DNA of 64,000 nucleotides, from positions 2,666,001-2,730,000 of the forward strand of contig NZ_CP108442.1 of assembly GCF_041435355.1 (NCBI RefSeq). Direction: 5' to 3'. The position numbers and the translations under genes are program-made. The DNA comes from Streptomyces sp. NBC_01276 (GTDB taxonomy: Bacteria > Actinomycetota > Actinomycetes > Streptomycetales > Streptomycetaceae). Below are positions 35,669-45,164 of the stretch, in pieces; position 1 is the stretch's first letter, and the number at the start of each line of letters is the position of its first letter. Under the pieces are notes generated by a model. It saw only the letters and a program-made list of their open reading frames with translations. It did no database searches and had not been told where the DNA came from.

Positions 35669-36675
35669 GCCGCCTCCATCCAGATGTCCGCGAGGGACTC
35701 CTCCAGGTTGATCCGGGGCCGCCAGCCGAGCCGGTCCCGGGCGGTGCGCACGTCGGCCTGCTGCCAGGCGCCGCAGCCGTCGGGGTAGGGGTACGGCTGG
35801 GGGGCGGCGGAGGCGATCTGCTCGGCGGTGGCCTCGGAGCGCGGCGAACCGATGGCGGCCAGGCCCTGCGGACGGCCGGGGTGTCCGTGCGCGGGGCCGC
35901 CGTGCCGGTCGCCGCCGTGCGGGACGTCCAGTTCGTGCAGGGCGCCGCCGTATCCGGCGACGCGGGCCAGGACGGCCGCCGCGTCGCGCAGCCGGACCGC
36001 CCGGCCGGTGCCGATGTTGACGACCCCCTGGGCCGCGGACAGGGAGGCGGCGTGCACGGCCCGCGCGACGTCCCGTACGTCGACGAAGTCGCGCTGGACT
36101 CCGAGGCCGCTCAGCTTGAGCTCGCCGTCCCCGGACTGCATGGCGCGCCGCATCGCCTCGGCGAGCCGGCCCAGCGGGGAGCCCGCGGGGGTTCCGGGGC
36201 CGACGGGCGAGAACACCCGCAGGACGACGGCGTCCAGGCCGGACCCGAGCACCAGCTCGGTCGCGGCGAGCTTGCTGACGCCGTACGGTCCGCCGGGTCT
36301 GGGCACGGCGTCCTCGGCCGTGGACGAGCCGGGCTGGCTGGGCCCGTACTCGGCGGAGCAGCCGAGCTGGACCAGCCGGGCGCCGCAGCCGCTGCGGCGC
36401 AGCGACTCGCAGATGGTGGCGACGGCGACGGTGTTGTGCCGGGTCAGTTCCCGGGCCCCGCCGCGGGTGGCGCCCGCGCAGTTGATGACGACGCCGGGGT
36501 GGACGGCGTCCAGGAACCGGGTGAGGGCTCCGGGACTGCCGGTGGCGAGGTCGAAGCGGACGTCGGCGTCGTCGCCGCGGCCGAGCGCGGTGAGCTGGAC
36601 CGCGGGGTCGGCGAGCAGCCGGTCCGCGACGTAGCGGCCGAGGTAACCGTTGGCTCCGATCAGCAGCACCCTCAT
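35656..36675 (-). CDS. NAD-dependent sugar epimerase/dehydratase
   Basis: 339 residues, start ATG 36675 with GAGGGG upstream. The Rossmann motif is LLIGANGYLGRYVAD at the N terminus. The catalytic set is SAEYG and YGVSK (Tyr-x3-Lys). FSPVGPGTP and RDFVDVRDVARAVHAA are typical of nucleotide-sugar epimerases; INLEESLADIW closes the C terminus. By analogy with PelX it may interconvert UDP-GlcNAc and UDP-GalNAc, but substrate is not shown. It overlaps the spherulin-4 gene and is part of the same operon. Confidence 0.88.
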   Translation of the reverse strand: MRVLLIGANGYLGRYVADRLLADPAVQLTALGRGDDADVRFDLATGSPGALTRFLDAVHPGVVINCAGATRGGARELTRHNTVAVATICESLRRSGCGARLVQLGCSAEYGPSQPGSSTAEDAVPRPGGPYGVSKLAATELVLGSGLDAVVLRVFSPVGPGTPAGSPLGRLAEAMRRAMQSGDGELKLSGLGVQRDFVDVRDVARAVHAASLSAAQGVVNIGTGRAVRLRDAAAVLARVAGYGGALHELDVPHGGDRHGGPAHGHPGRPQGLAAIGSPRSEATAEQIASAAPQPYPYPDGCGAWQQADVRTARDRLGWRPRINLEESLADIWMEAACRI

Positions 36676-36771
36676 CGCGCGGCCCCTCGGTTGGTTGGCT
36701 GGCCGGTCATCCTGTTTCTCCTTGGGTGGGTGGGGTCGGGGGTCGGGGGTCGGTGGGCGGGGGTACGGCGC

Positions 36772-37806
36772 TCAGTCACGCGCGTGGGCCGAGGCGCGGG
36801 ACAGCGCGAGCACGGCGTGTACGAGGAGTCCCGCGGCCGCGGCGGCCACCGCCGCGGGCGCCGGGACCAGGGCGAGGGCCAGGGCCGCCGCCAGGGGGGC
36901 GCGGTGCGCGCCGTGCCGGAGCAGCAGCCGGACCAGGAACAGCAGCACCGCGAGCGGTACGGCGGCGGCCGGGTCGGCCCCGGCGAGCGCGGCCGCCCCC
37001 GCGGCGGCAGCGCCGAAGGGCAGCAGGACCCCGGCGAGCAGGGGCCGGGCCCCCGCGGCGAAGTCCTCCAGGGCCCGGCTCCCGGCGAGCCGGCGGCGCG
37101 CCCGGGCGGCGTAGTACGCCCCGGCGAGGTGTCCGGGGGCCACGGCCAGCGCGAGGGCGGCTCCGAGCGCCGGCCCGTGCCGGTGGACCGCCCATCCGAC
37201 GACGGCCGCCGCGAGCAGGTGGGCGGCGTAGGGGAAGCGTCCCCCGGCCCACCGGCCGGGCCACACCAGCGCGCCGACGGTGAGGAGCACCGCGAGGGGC
37301 CCCGTCCACGGCGTCCCGGTGGCGGCCGCGCCGAACGCGAGGGCGCCGGGCAGCAGGGCGTAGCCGAACCCGCGCACCGCCCGGGGCCCCGCCGGGGTCC
37401 GCGCGGGCGGCGGCGTCGGGGCCTCGCCGCGGGGGGTGCGGGCGTACAGCTCCTCGGCGAGGGAGAACACGTCCCGGTGCCGGAAGCGCGCGGCGGTGCG
37501 GTCGGTGATGCCGTGCGCCTCCAGTCGGGCGGCGACCTCCAGCGAGTCGACGGCCCGCTCGCACAGCTCCCGGTGCCGGTGCAGCAGGGCCTTGACGGGA
37601 TCCCCGCCGCCCCTGCGCCGGGCCGTCTGCCCCGTCGCCGGTCCGGCCGCGCCGGGCCCGGTCCCCGCTGCCGGGGGCGGTCCCGCAGGTCCGGCGCCGC
37701 CCGTGACCGGGGCGCGGGGGTCCGGCGACGGGGTTCCCTCCGGCGCCGTGCCCGCTGCTTCGGCGACGGGCCCGTCCGCGACGGGGTACGGGTCGACGGT
37801 CGTCAT
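36772..37806 (-). CDS. multi-pass membrane protein of the glycosyltransferase operon
   Basis: 344 residues, start ATG 37806 within the stop of the glycosyltransferase gene (ATGA overlap). Residues 1-75 are a Pro/Gly/Ala-rich disordered region. About 78-125 is a polar helical segment (LLHRHRELCERAVDSLEVAARLEAHGITDRTAARFRHRDVF) that recurs in streptomycete membrane proteins. About 140-340 contain seven to nine Ala/Leu/Val-rich helices. No transporter signature is recognised. Tight coupling to the glycosyltransferase suggests a membrane partner for polymer synthesis or export, but this is inference. Confidence 0.8.
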   Translation of the reverse strand: MTTVDPYPVADGPVAEAAGTAPEGTPSPDPRAPVTGGAGPAGPPPAAGTGPGAAGPATGQTARRRGGGDPVKALLHRHRELCERAVDSLEVAARLEAHGITDRTAARFRHRDVFSLAEELYARTPRGEAPTPPPARTPAGPRAVRGFGYALLPGALAFGAAATGTPWTGPLAVLLTVGALVWPGRWAGGRFPYAAHLLAAAVVGWAVHRHGPALGAALALAVAPGHLAGAYYAARARRRLAGSRALEDFAAGARPLLAGVLLPFGAAAAGAAALAGADPAAAVPLAVLLFLVRLLLRHGAHRAPLAAALALALVPAPAAVAAAAAGLLVHAVLALSRASAHARD

Positions 37807-39410
37807 GCCGCCGCCCCCGGACCCGGCGCGGGGGTGACGGGCGGGGCCCACGTCGGCGTGGTCCAGTGCCCCGGCACGCGCGCCTCGGCCGGCCGCTCGA
37901 AGGGGACGTCCCCGTCGGGCCGTGCGGAACCGCGGGCCAGCAGCAGCTGGTATCCGTCCTGGAAGGCGGCCACGTTCTGCTCGACGGTGAACAGCTCCAG
38001 CGCCCTGGCCCGCGCCGCCGCCCCCAGCCGCTGGGCCCGCTCGGGGTCCCGCAGCAGGGCGAGGCAGGCGTCGGCGAGCGCCCGCGGGTTGCGGGGCGGC
38101 ACGACCAGTCCGGTCCCGCCGATGACCTCGCGGACGGCCCCGACGTCCGTGGACACGGTGGCGCGCCCGCAGAACATGGCCTCGGCGAGGGTGAGGGGGA
38201 AGCCCTCGATCACCGAGGACAGCAGCGCGATCCGGCCGGCCCCGTAGGCGTCGGCCGGGGAGGGCGTCTCGGGGCCGCCGATCTCCTCGAAGGTGACCGG
38301 GTTCTCCCCCACCGTCCGCGCGTCGGCGGCCTCGTCGGGGAAGAGCTGCGCGGCCAGCGACCGGCAGTCGGCCAGGTAGCCGGGCACGGCGGCCGTCGAG
38401 AAGATCCGCAGCCGGGTGTCGGGCGCGGCCCGGCGGACCTCGGCGAAGGCGTGCAGCAGGCCGATCAGGTCCTTGGCGGGCTCGGTGCGCCCGACCCACA
38501 CCAGGGTGTCCGGGTCGCCGCGGTCCGGGTCCTCGCCGACGGCGGCGAATCGGTCCGCCTCCATCCCGGGGTACACGGTCCGCAGTCGCTCCCGCGGGGC
38601 CCCGCAGCGCTCCTGCCAGCGGCGGGCGTGCGCGTTGCCGGGGGTGAGGAGGTCGGCGCCGGCGTAGATCTCGCCGGCGAGCCGGACGTGGAAGGCCGCG
38701 AGGAGCGCGCGCAGGGCGGGCCGGTCGTCCTCGCCGTGCTCCAGGTAGTGGGTGCGCAGCCGGACCCCGTACTCGGTGACCAGCAGCGGGACTCCGAAGA
38801 AGCGTTTGGCCAGGAGTCCGGGGAGCGCCGCGACACCGCCGGCCGCCGCGTGGCAGACGTCGACGGCGCCGAGTCCGGGCTCCTCGTACCAGTCGAGGGA
38901 CAGCGGCCGCAGCATCCGTTCCAGGGCGTCGACGAACTCCAGCAGGTCGGGTACCCGGGCCGCCGCCAGGCCGCGGCCCGCGCCCGGGGCGCGGCAGCCG
39001 GCCTCCACGGCCCGTACGGCCGTCTCGGAGCGCAGGGCCGCGTACATCCCGCCCTGTTCACGGGCGAGCGCGGCGAGTTCGTAGAGCCCGGTGGCGAAGG
39101 CCTCGGCCCCGTCCGCGCAGATCCCGCGGACCAGCTGCTCGAAGCCGGCGGTGAAGCGCCGCCGTTCGCGCCGCGCGTACGTGCGCCCGTCGTCGCCCGG
39201 GGCCCACAGCGGGGCGGTCCGCACCCGGGTGACGTGCCCCGGGAGCGGGACCCGGCCGCGTGCCTCCTGGCCGGCGCTGCGGCTCAGCGCGTAGAGCTCG
39301 AACTCGTGCTGCGGGAGCCCGCGCACGAGCCGGTCGCACCAGAGCCCGGCCTCTCCCGCCGCATACGGATAACCACCTTCCGTGACCAGTCCGATCCGCA
39401 CGAGTGGCAC
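37803..39410 (-). CDS. PelF-like GT4 glycosyltransferase (DUF3492)
   Basis: 535 residues, start GTG 39410 (GTG 39401 also possible). The N-terminal DUF3492 region (about 1-270) begins with RIGLVTEGGYPYAAGEAGLWCDRLV, the glycine-rich donor loop of PelF-like enzymes. The C-terminal GT-B half has LVWVGRTEPAKDLIGLLHAFAEV, and SSVIEGFPLTLAEAMFCGRATVSTDVGAVREVIGGTGLVV carries the E-x7-E type catalytic pair. PelF builds the galactosamine-rich Pel polysaccharide in the cytosol using UDP-GalNAc. First gene of the four-gene operon; 185 bp and a hairpin separate it from the ABC transporter. Confidence 0.88.
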   Translation of the reverse strand: MPLVRIGLVTEGGYPYAAGEAGLWCDRLVRGLPQHEFELYALSRSAGQEARGRVPLPGHVTRVRTAPLWAPGDDGRTYARRERRRFTAGFEQLVRGICADGAEAFATGLYELAALAREQGGMYAALRSETAVRAVEAGCRAPGAGRGLAAARVPDLLEFVDALERMLRPLSLDWYEEPGLGAVDVCHAAAGGVAALPGLLAKRFFGVPLLVTEYGVRLRTHYLEHGEDDRPALRALLAAFHVRLAGEIYAGADLLTPGNAHARRWQERCGAPRERLRTVYPGMEADRFAAVGEDPDRGDPDTLVWVGRTEPAKDLIGLLHAFAEVRRAAPDTRLRIFSTAAVPGYLADCRSLAAQLFPDEAADARTVGENPVTFEEIGGPETPSPADAYGAGRIALLSSVIEGFPLTLAEAMFCGRATVSTDVGAVREVIGGTGLVVPPRNPRALADACLALLRDPERAQRLGAAARARALELFTVEQNVAAFQDGYQLLLARGSARPDGDVPFERPAEARVPGHWTTPTWAPPVTPAPGPGAAA

Positions 39411-39480
39411 CCCCGATCTCCCGTTCCAGGCGGTCGCCGTCGGTCCGTCGACCCGCCGCGGAAGAACTCAAGCGGATGTG

Positions 39481-39518
39481 CCGGTGGCGCGACGGACGGT
39501 TGTCCGTCGCGCCACCGG
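39481..39518 (-). terminator. strong hairpin between the ABC operon and the glycosyltransferase operon
   Basis: Perfect 17-bp arms (ccggtggcgcgacggac and its complement) with a 4-nt loop, about 77 nt past the stop of the ABC ATPase gene on the minus strand. Confidence 0.75.
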
Positions 39519-39594
39519 AAGGGGTGAAGAGTCGTAACTTTCCCGTACGGTTCGCGTTCGAGCACGCTAGAAAGGGGCCCGCTCCCGTGCGGGC

Positions 39595-41256
39595 CTACGC
39601 GAACATCTCCTGCCGCGCGGACACCTTCTGCCGCGCGGACCGCCGCCGTGCCGCCAGGCCCGGGTCGAGGGCCGGTACGGCGTCCAGCAGCTGCCGGGTA
39701 TAGGGGTGGGCGGGGCGTTCGTAGACCTCGTCGACCGGGCCCTCCTCGACGATCAGGCCGCCGTGCATGACCGCGACCCGGTCGCTGACCTGCCGGACCA
39801 CCGCGAGGTCGTGCGCGATGAAGACGAGCGCGATCCCCAGCTCCCGCTGGAGTTCCGCCAGCAGGGCGGTGACCTGTGCCTGGGTGGTGACGTCGAGGGC
39901 GGACACCGGTTCGTCGCAGACGATCAGCGTGGGTTGCGGGGCCAGGGCGCGGGCGATGCCGACGCGCTGGCGCTGGCCGCCGCTGAACTCGTGCGGGTAG
40001 CGGTCGTAGTGCCCGGCCTCCAGGCCGACGCGGGTCAGGAGTTCCTCCACCCGGGCCCGGATCGCGGCCCCGTCGCGCCGGCCCGCCGCGCGCAGCGGGT
40101 CGGCGATGGACTCGCCGACGGAGCGGCGGGGGTTGAGGGAGGACACCGGGTCCTGGAACACCATCTGGGCGCCGGGCGCGATGCCCCGGGTCTCCCGGCC
40201 CTCGTGGTGGATCCGGCCGGAGCCGGGTGCCAGCAGCCCGACGAGCATCCGCCCGAGGGTGCTCTTGCCGCTGCCGGACTCCCCCACGATGCCGAGCGTC
40301 TCCCCGCGGCGCACCGCGAGCGAGACCCCGTCGGCCCGGTCCGGTCCGCCGACGGCGACGACGCGCCGCTTCCCGCGGCCGAACTCCCGGCGCAGGCCGA
40401 AGGCTTCGACGACGGGCCCGTGCGCGTCGGGGACCGGGCGCAGCCGGGGGGCGCGCGGACCGTCGAGCCGCGGGACGGCCGCCAGCAGCTCGCGGGTGTA
40501 CGGGGCCCCGGGGGCGGACAGCACCCGGCCCACGGGGCCCCGCTCCACGGCGGAGCCGCCGCGCATCACCAGCAGCTCGTCGACGCTCCCGGCCGCCACG
40601 CCCACGTCGTGCGTGACCAGCAACAGCCCCAGGCCCCGTTCCTCGCGCAGGCCGTGGAGCAGGTCGAGGATCCGGGCCTGGACGGTGACGTCGAGGGCGG
40701 TGGTGGGTTCGTCGGCGATCAGCAGCCGGGGTTCGCACGCCAACGCCATGGCGATCAGGGCCCGTTGGCGCATGCCTCCGCTGAACTCGTGCGGGCGGGA
40801 GCGGGCGCGGCGGGCCGCGTCGGGGATGCCGACCCGGTCGAGGACCTCGACGGCGCGGGCGCGGGCTGCGCGCCGGGAGGCGGTGGTGTGGATCCGGTAC
40901 ACCTCGGCGATCTGGTCGCCGACGCAGTGGTACGGGTCGAGGGAGCCGAGCGGGTCCTGGAACACCATCGCCGCGGTGCCCCCGCGCAGGGCGCGCAGTT
41001 GCCGTGTCGGGGCGGTGCCCACGTCGGTGCCGCCGACCCGTACGGTGCCGCCGAGCCGGGCGCCCGTACCGCGGTGGAGTCCGAGCAGGGCGGCCGCCAC
41101 GGTGGACTTGCCGCTGCCGGACTCGCCCACGAGGGCCAGGGCGCGGCCGGGTTCCAGGGTGAAGGACAGCCCGTCCACGGCGCGCAGGTACTCCCCCGGC
41201 GCGCCGACGGGGAAGTCCACCACCAGGTCGCGGACGTCCACGAGGGGTTCGGTCAT
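39595..41256 (-). CDS. fused dipeptide/oligopeptide ABC transporter ATPase (DppD-DppF type)
   Basis: 553 residues with two complete ATPase domains. The first has GESGSGKST (about 44), SGGMRQRALIA and LIADEPTTALD. The second has GIVGESGSGKST (about 320), FSGGQRQRVGIA and IVCDEPVSALD. Each has the C-terminal extension of peptide-transporter ATPases (HPYTRQLLDAVP, PYTRELLAAVP). The ATG at 41256 overlaps the permease stop (ATGA). Last gene of a four-gene operon. Usually these two ATPases are separate proteins; here they are one polypeptide. Confidence 0.93.
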   Translation of the reverse strand: MTEPLVDVRDLVVDFPVGAPGEYLRAVDGLSFTLEPGRALALVGESGSGKSTVAAALLGLHRGTGARLGGTVRVGGTDVGTAPTRQLRALRGGTAAMVFQDPLGSLDPYHCVGDQIAEVYRIHTTASRRAARARAVEVLDRVGIPDAARRARSRPHEFSGGMRQRALIAMALACEPRLLIADEPTTALDVTVQARILDLLHGLREERGLGLLLVTHDVGVAAGSVDELLVMRGGSAVERGPVGRVLSAPGAPYTRELLAAVPRLDGPRAPRLRPVPDAHGPVVEAFGLRREFGRGKRRVVAVGGPDRADGVSLAVRRGETLGIVGESGSGKSTLGRMLVGLLAPGSGRIHHEGRETRGIAPGAQMVFQDPVSSLNPRRSVGESIADPLRAAGRRDGAAIRARVEELLTRVGLEAGHYDRYPHEFSGGQRQRVGIARALAPQPTLIVCDEPVSALDVTTQAQVTALLAELQRELGIALVFIAHDLAVVRQVSDRVAVMHGGLIVEEGPVDEVYERPAHPYTRQLLDAVPALDPGLAARRRSARQKVSARQEMFA

Positions 41257-42245
41257 GTCAGGGCCACCCTTCGGTCCGCTACGGCGTACAGCAGGTCGGC
41301 GACGGCGCCGGCGATCACGACGGCCGCGCCGATGGCGAGGACGACGCCGACGACCACCGGCAGGTCCACGACCCGCACCCCGTCGATGAGGGTCTTGCCG
41401 AGGCCGGGGATGCCGAACAGGGACTCGGTCAGCACGGCGCCGCCGATCATCGTGCCGAAGTCCACCGCGCTGAGGGCGATCACGGGCGCGACGGCCCCGC
41501 GCACCGCGTGCCGGGTGACCAGCGCACGCTCCCCCACCCCGTAGGCGCGGAAGGTGCGGATGTGGTCGTCGGCGAGCGTCTCCAGGGTGGAACTGCGGGT
41601 GACGCGGGCGTACTTGGCGCTCTCGAAGAAGCCGAGCGTGATCCAGGGCAGCAGCAGGTTCCAGGCCCACTGCTCCGGGTCCTCGCCGAAGGGCACGTAG
41701 GTCGGGAAGGGCAGCCACCGCAGGTGGGCGCAGACGGCCATGAGCAGGAGCAGGCCGAGGATGAAGACGGGGGTGCCGGTGGCGGCGAGGGTGATCACGG
41801 TCAGCGCGCGTTCGGTGAACCCTCCGCGGCGCAGCGCGGACAGCAGTCCGGTGCCGACGCCGAGGACGAGCCAGATCACCAGTGCGCCCAGCGCCAGGGA
41901 GAAGGTGGCGGGCAGGCGTTCCAGGAGCAGCTCGGTGACCTGCCGGTCGTTCTGGTACGAGAACCCGAGGCAGGGCGCGTCGCAGTGCAGGAGGAGTCCG
42001 GCACCGCCCGGGTAGTCGCGGCCGGCCACCAGCCCCCGGAGGAAGCGCAGGTACTGGACGACGACGGAGTCGTCGAGTCCGAGCTGCGCGCGCACCTGGG
42101 CGATCTGCGCCGGGTTGCACCGCTCCCCGCAGGCGAGGCGGGCGGGGTCGCCGGGGGCGACGTAGAAGAGGGCGTAGACGGCGACGGACAGGGCGAGCAG
42201 TACCAGGACCGCCCCGCCGAGCCGGTTGAGCACGAAGCGGGTCAC
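41253..42245 (-). CDS. ABC transporter permease (DppB type)
   Basis: 330 residues, GTG start overlapping the upstream stop by 4 nt (GTGA). About six membrane helices. It carries the EAA-type loop (TLETLADDHIRTFRAYGVGERAL) and the N-terminal FVLNRLGGAVLVLLALSVAVYALF of DppB-like permeases. A Cys-containing extracytoplasmic loop (LACGERCNPAQI, and a later LLHCDAPC) is present. Pairs with the DppC-type permease. Confidence 0.92.
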   Translation of the reverse strand: MTRFVLNRLGGAVLVLLALSVAVYALFYVAPGDPARLACGERCNPAQIAQVRAQLGLDDSVVVQYLRFLRGLVAGRDYPGGAGLLLHCDAPCLGFSYQNDRQVTELLLERLPATFSLALGALVIWLVLGVGTGLLSALRRGGFTERALTVITLAATGTPVFILGLLLLMAVCAHLRWLPFPTYVPFGEDPEQWAWNLLLPWITLGFFESAKYARVTRSSTLETLADDHIRTFRAYGVGERALVTRHAVRGAVAPVIALSAVDFGTMIGGAVLTESLFGIPGLGKTLIDGVRVVDLPVVVGVVLAIGAAVVIAGAVADLLYAVADRRVALT

Positions 42246-43225
42246 GTCGTGCGTTCCTTTCCGGTGCCGACCCGCAGGCGGGAGGCCTCGCGCGGGTCGA
42301 GGGCCGTGCGCAGGGCGTCGCCGAGGACGGTGAAGGCCAGCACGGTGACGAAGAGCAGCCCGGCGGGGAGCAGGACGTAGGCGGGGTCGGCGCGGAACCA
42401 GGTCTGGGCACTGGAGAGCATCTGGCCCCAGGAGGGGGTGGGGGGCTTCACGCCGATGCCGAGGAAGGAGAGCGAGGCCTCGACGACGATGTTGCCCGGG
42501 ACGAGGATCGCGGCGTAGGTGATGACGGGTGCGGCCAGTGAGGGCAGCAGTTCCCGGCGGGCGATCCGCAGGGTGCCGTTGCCGGAGAGCCGGGCGGCTT
42601 CGACGAAGTCCAGGCCGCGCAGGGTGAGCGTCTGCGCCCGCACCATGCGGGCGGTGGTGCCCCAGCCGAGCAGGCCGATGGCCAGGACGAGCAGCAGCGG
42701 GCGCGGGAAGCCCGGCGGGACGACGGCGGTGAGGGCGACGGCGAGCACCAGCAGGGGCAGGGCGATCATCACGTCGGTGAGCCGGGCGACGAGCGCTCCG
42801 GCGACGCGGTGGCCGAGTCCGGCGGCGAGTCCGGCGGCGACGCCGACGAGGACCTGCACGGTGGTGGCGCCGACGGCGACGAGCAGGGAGATCCGGGCCC
42901 CGTAGAGCAGCCGGGTGAACAGGTCGCGGCCGCTGCCGGGTTCGACGCCGAGCCAGTGGTCGGCGGAGATCCCGCCGAAGGGGCCGAGGGGTACGCCGCC
43001 GCGGGCGGAGTCGACGAGGTCGTCGTGGTAGGCGTTCGGATCCTGGCCGGTGAGCTGGGCGAACAGCGGGGCGGCGAGGGCGAGGAGGACGAGGAGGGCC
43101 AGGACCGCGGCGGCGGTGACGGCGGACGGGCGTCCGCGCAGCCGCCGCCGGACCTGGCGGCCGGTGCCCGCGGCCGGGGTGGCGACCCCGGCCGCGGGCA
43201 CCGGCCCGTTGGTCAGGGTGCTCAC
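42242..43225 (-). CDS. ABC transporter permease (DppC type)
   Basis: 327 residues, GTG 43225 overlapping the binding-protein stop (GTGA). It has the DppC N-terminal helix (TAAAVLALLVLLALAAPLFAQL), HWLGVEPGSGRDLFTRLLYGARISL, the EAA loop (GLDFVEAARLSGNGTLRIARRELL) and the LSFLGIGVKPPTPSWG motif that is nearly invariant in this family. Confidence 0.93.
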   Translation of the reverse strand: MSTLTNGPVPAAGVATPAAGTGRQVRRRLRGRPSAVTAAAVLALLVLLALAAPLFAQLTGQDPNAYHDDLVDSARGGVPLGPFGGISADHWLGVEPGSGRDLFTRLLYGARISLLVAVGATTVQVLVGVAAGLAAGLGHRVAGALVARLTDVMIALPLLVLAVALTAVVPPGFPRPLLLVLAIGLLGWGTTARMVRAQTLTLRGLDFVEAARLSGNGTLRIARRELLPSLAAPVITYAAILVPGNIVVEASLSFLGIGVKPPTPSWGQMLSSAQTWFRADPAYVLLPAGLLFVTVLAFTVLGDALRTALDPREASRLRVGTGKERTT

Positions 43226-44958
43226 TTGACGGCGACCTGGGAGATGTCGAGGACGCCGGTCCAGTCGCTGATCACGACGTTCTTGACGTCCTTGCCGACG
43301 AGCCGCTTGTAGACGGGGTGGAAGAGCGGGACGTCCAGGGCCTGCTCGCCGATCTTCTTGTCGAGGGCGCCCCAGCGCTTGCCAGCCGCCGCGAGGTCGG
43401 TGAGCTTGGCGATCTCGTCGATCTCGGTGTTCACGGCGGGGTCGTTCAGCTGGGCGTGGTTGTAGTTGGAACCGTTGGTGACGATCTGCCGGCCGTCGAA
43501 GATCGGCGCGAGGAAGGGGCCGCCGGAGGGCCAGTCGGCGCCCCAGCGGGAGAGGAAGAAGCCGGGGGTGTTCCTGGCGTCCCAGCGCCGCTCGTTGAAG
43601 GCGTTGGTCTCCAGGCCTTCGAGCCTGACGGTGACGCCCGCGGCCGCGAGGGCCTGCTGGACGGCCGTGGCGATCTCCGGGCTGGTCTGGCGGTTCTGGG
43701 CGTTGGAGTGGGTGAGGGTGACGGTGAGCCCGTCGGGGAAGCCCGCCTCCTTGAGCAGTTCCCTGGCCTTGGCCGGGTTGCCGGTCCTGCCCGCCGGGAA
43801 GTGGTCGTAGGCGCTGTACCCGAAGGCCTCGCGCTCGGGCAGGAAGGTGGTGGCCGGTTCGGCCAGCGCGGAGCCGCCGGCCGCGTTGACGACGCTGGTG
43901 CGGTTGACCGCGTAGGAGATGGCCTGGCGGACCTTCGGGTTGTCGAAGGGGGCCACCTTCGGGTTGAAGGCCAGGTAGTTGACGTAGCCGAAGTGGCCGG
44001 TGCCGACGCGGGAGGCGAGCTGCTTGTCGTCGCCGATCTGCGCGAGTTCGGCGGGGCCGAGGTTGGTGTCGGTGGTGACGGCGGCGGCGTCGGCTCCGGA
44101 GCCGGTGGACAGCCGCTGGTTGACGACGGCCGCGTCGAGGCCGGAGCGGACGTCGATCCGGTCCGGGTAGGCCTTGCGCTCCTCGTCGGTCTTCGGGTCC
44201 CAGTTCTCGTTGCGCTCCAGCAGCAGGGTCTCGCCGTCGCCGGTGTTCTTGACGACCTTGTACGGGCCGGAGGAGACCGGGTGCTCCTCGTACTTGACGC
44301 CGGTGTCCTTGGCCCTGGGCACGGGGGCGAACTGCGTCTGGGTGGCGAGGAAGGGGAACTCGCCCTCGGGCTTGCGGAGTTTGAAGACGATGGTCTTGGC
44401 GTCGGGCACCGCGATGGAGTCGAGGCCCTTTCCGCCGTCCTTGTACGGGCCCTCGTAGGTCTCCCCGCCGACCAGCCAGTCCCGCAGGTAGGGGGCACCG
44501 CCCGACAGTTCGGCGGCGAAGGAGCGCTCGATGCCGTACTTGATGTCGGCGGTGGTGATCGGGCTGCCGTCCTCGTACTTCAGCCCGTCCTTGAGGGTGT
44601 ACGTCCACTCGGTGGCGTCGGCGTTGGGCTTGCCGAGGTCGGTGGCCAGGTCGGGGACGACCTTGGCGCCGGCCGGACCGTCCTCGCGGTTGCGGGTGGT
44701 GAGCGTGCGGAACACCAGCGAGGGAACGTTGCCGCCGCCCGAGGTGTAGAGGCGGGCCGGGTCGAAGTCGCTCTGCGGCTCGTTGTTGAGGACGGTCAGG
44801 GTGCCGCCCTTCTGCGGGGCGGACCCGGAGGCGCCCGGCCCGCCGCCGGCGGAGGCCTTGTCCGCGGCGTCCTCGGGCCCGCAGGCGGCGGCGCCTCCGG
44901 CCAGTGCGAGGCTGACGGCGACCGCGGCCACACGGCGCGATATCTGGGACTGGCGCAT
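43222..44958 (-). CDS. ABC transporter substrate-binding lipoprotein (family 5)
   Basis: 578 residues, ATG 44958 with AGAGG about 10 nt upstream. A lipoprotein signal ends in Cys26 (LALAGGAAAC). Family 5 (peptide/nickel) marks include KGGTLTVLNNEPQSDFDP, EWTYTLKDGLKYEDGSPITTADIKYGIERSF and FDNPKVRQAISYAVNR. Ligand is not predictable. It heads the operon and is preceded by a leader peptide, a hairpin and a strong promoter (45093-45297), so expression is probably controlled by attenuation. Confidence 0.93.
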   Translation of the reverse strand: MRQSQISRRVAAVAVSLALAGGAAACGPEDAADKASAGGGPGASGSAPQKGGTLTVLNNEPQSDFDPARLYTSGGGNVPSLVFRTLTTRNREDGPAGAKVVPDLATDLGKPNADATEWTYTLKDGLKYEDGSPITTADIKYGIERSFAAELSGGAPYLRDWLVGGETYEGPYKDGGKGLDSIAVPDAKTIVFKLRKPEGEFPFLATQTQFAPVPRAKDTGVKYEEHPVSSGPYKVVKNTGDGETLLLERNENWDPKTDEERKAYPDRIDVRSGLDAAVVNQRLSTGSGADAAAVTTDTNLGPAELAQIGDDKQLASRVGTGHFGYVNYLAFNPKVAPFDNPKVRQAISYAVNRTSVVNAAGGSALAEPATTFLPEREAFGYSAYDHFPAGRTGNPAKARELLKEAGFPDGLTVTLTHSNAQNRQTSPEIATAVQQALAAAGVTVRLEGLETNAFNERRWDARNTPGFFLSRWGADWPSGGPFLAPIFDGRQIVTNGSNYNHAQLNDPAVNTEIDEIAKLTDLAAAGKRWGALDKKIGEQALDVPLFHPVYKRLVGKDVKNVVISDWTGVLDISQVAVK

Positions 44959-45092
44959 GGGAAAAGGGACCTCTCGGCGGGCAGCTGCACGGTGACTGCC
45001 GCGGCTGCGGGATGCGTGTACGGGATGCGGAAGCGGCCCGGCGGGAGGCGGCGTTCGGGATCACCGGTGGAATGCGCACCGAGGAGGAGGAC

Positions 45093-45127
45093 GCCGCGCC
45101 CGCGGGCAGGAATGCCCGGGCGCGGCG
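45093..45127 (-). terminator. candidate attenuator hairpin upstream of the ABC operon
   Basis: Near-perfect GC-rich repeat (GCCGCGCCCGGGCA paired with its complement, 2-nt bulge, 4-nt loop) between the leader-peptide stop (45165) and the binding-protein start (44958). No U-tract follows. Confidence 0.5.
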
Positions 45128-45164
45128 AGACGGTTCGAAAACGGGTCGCGCGCTCAGGCGGGCG

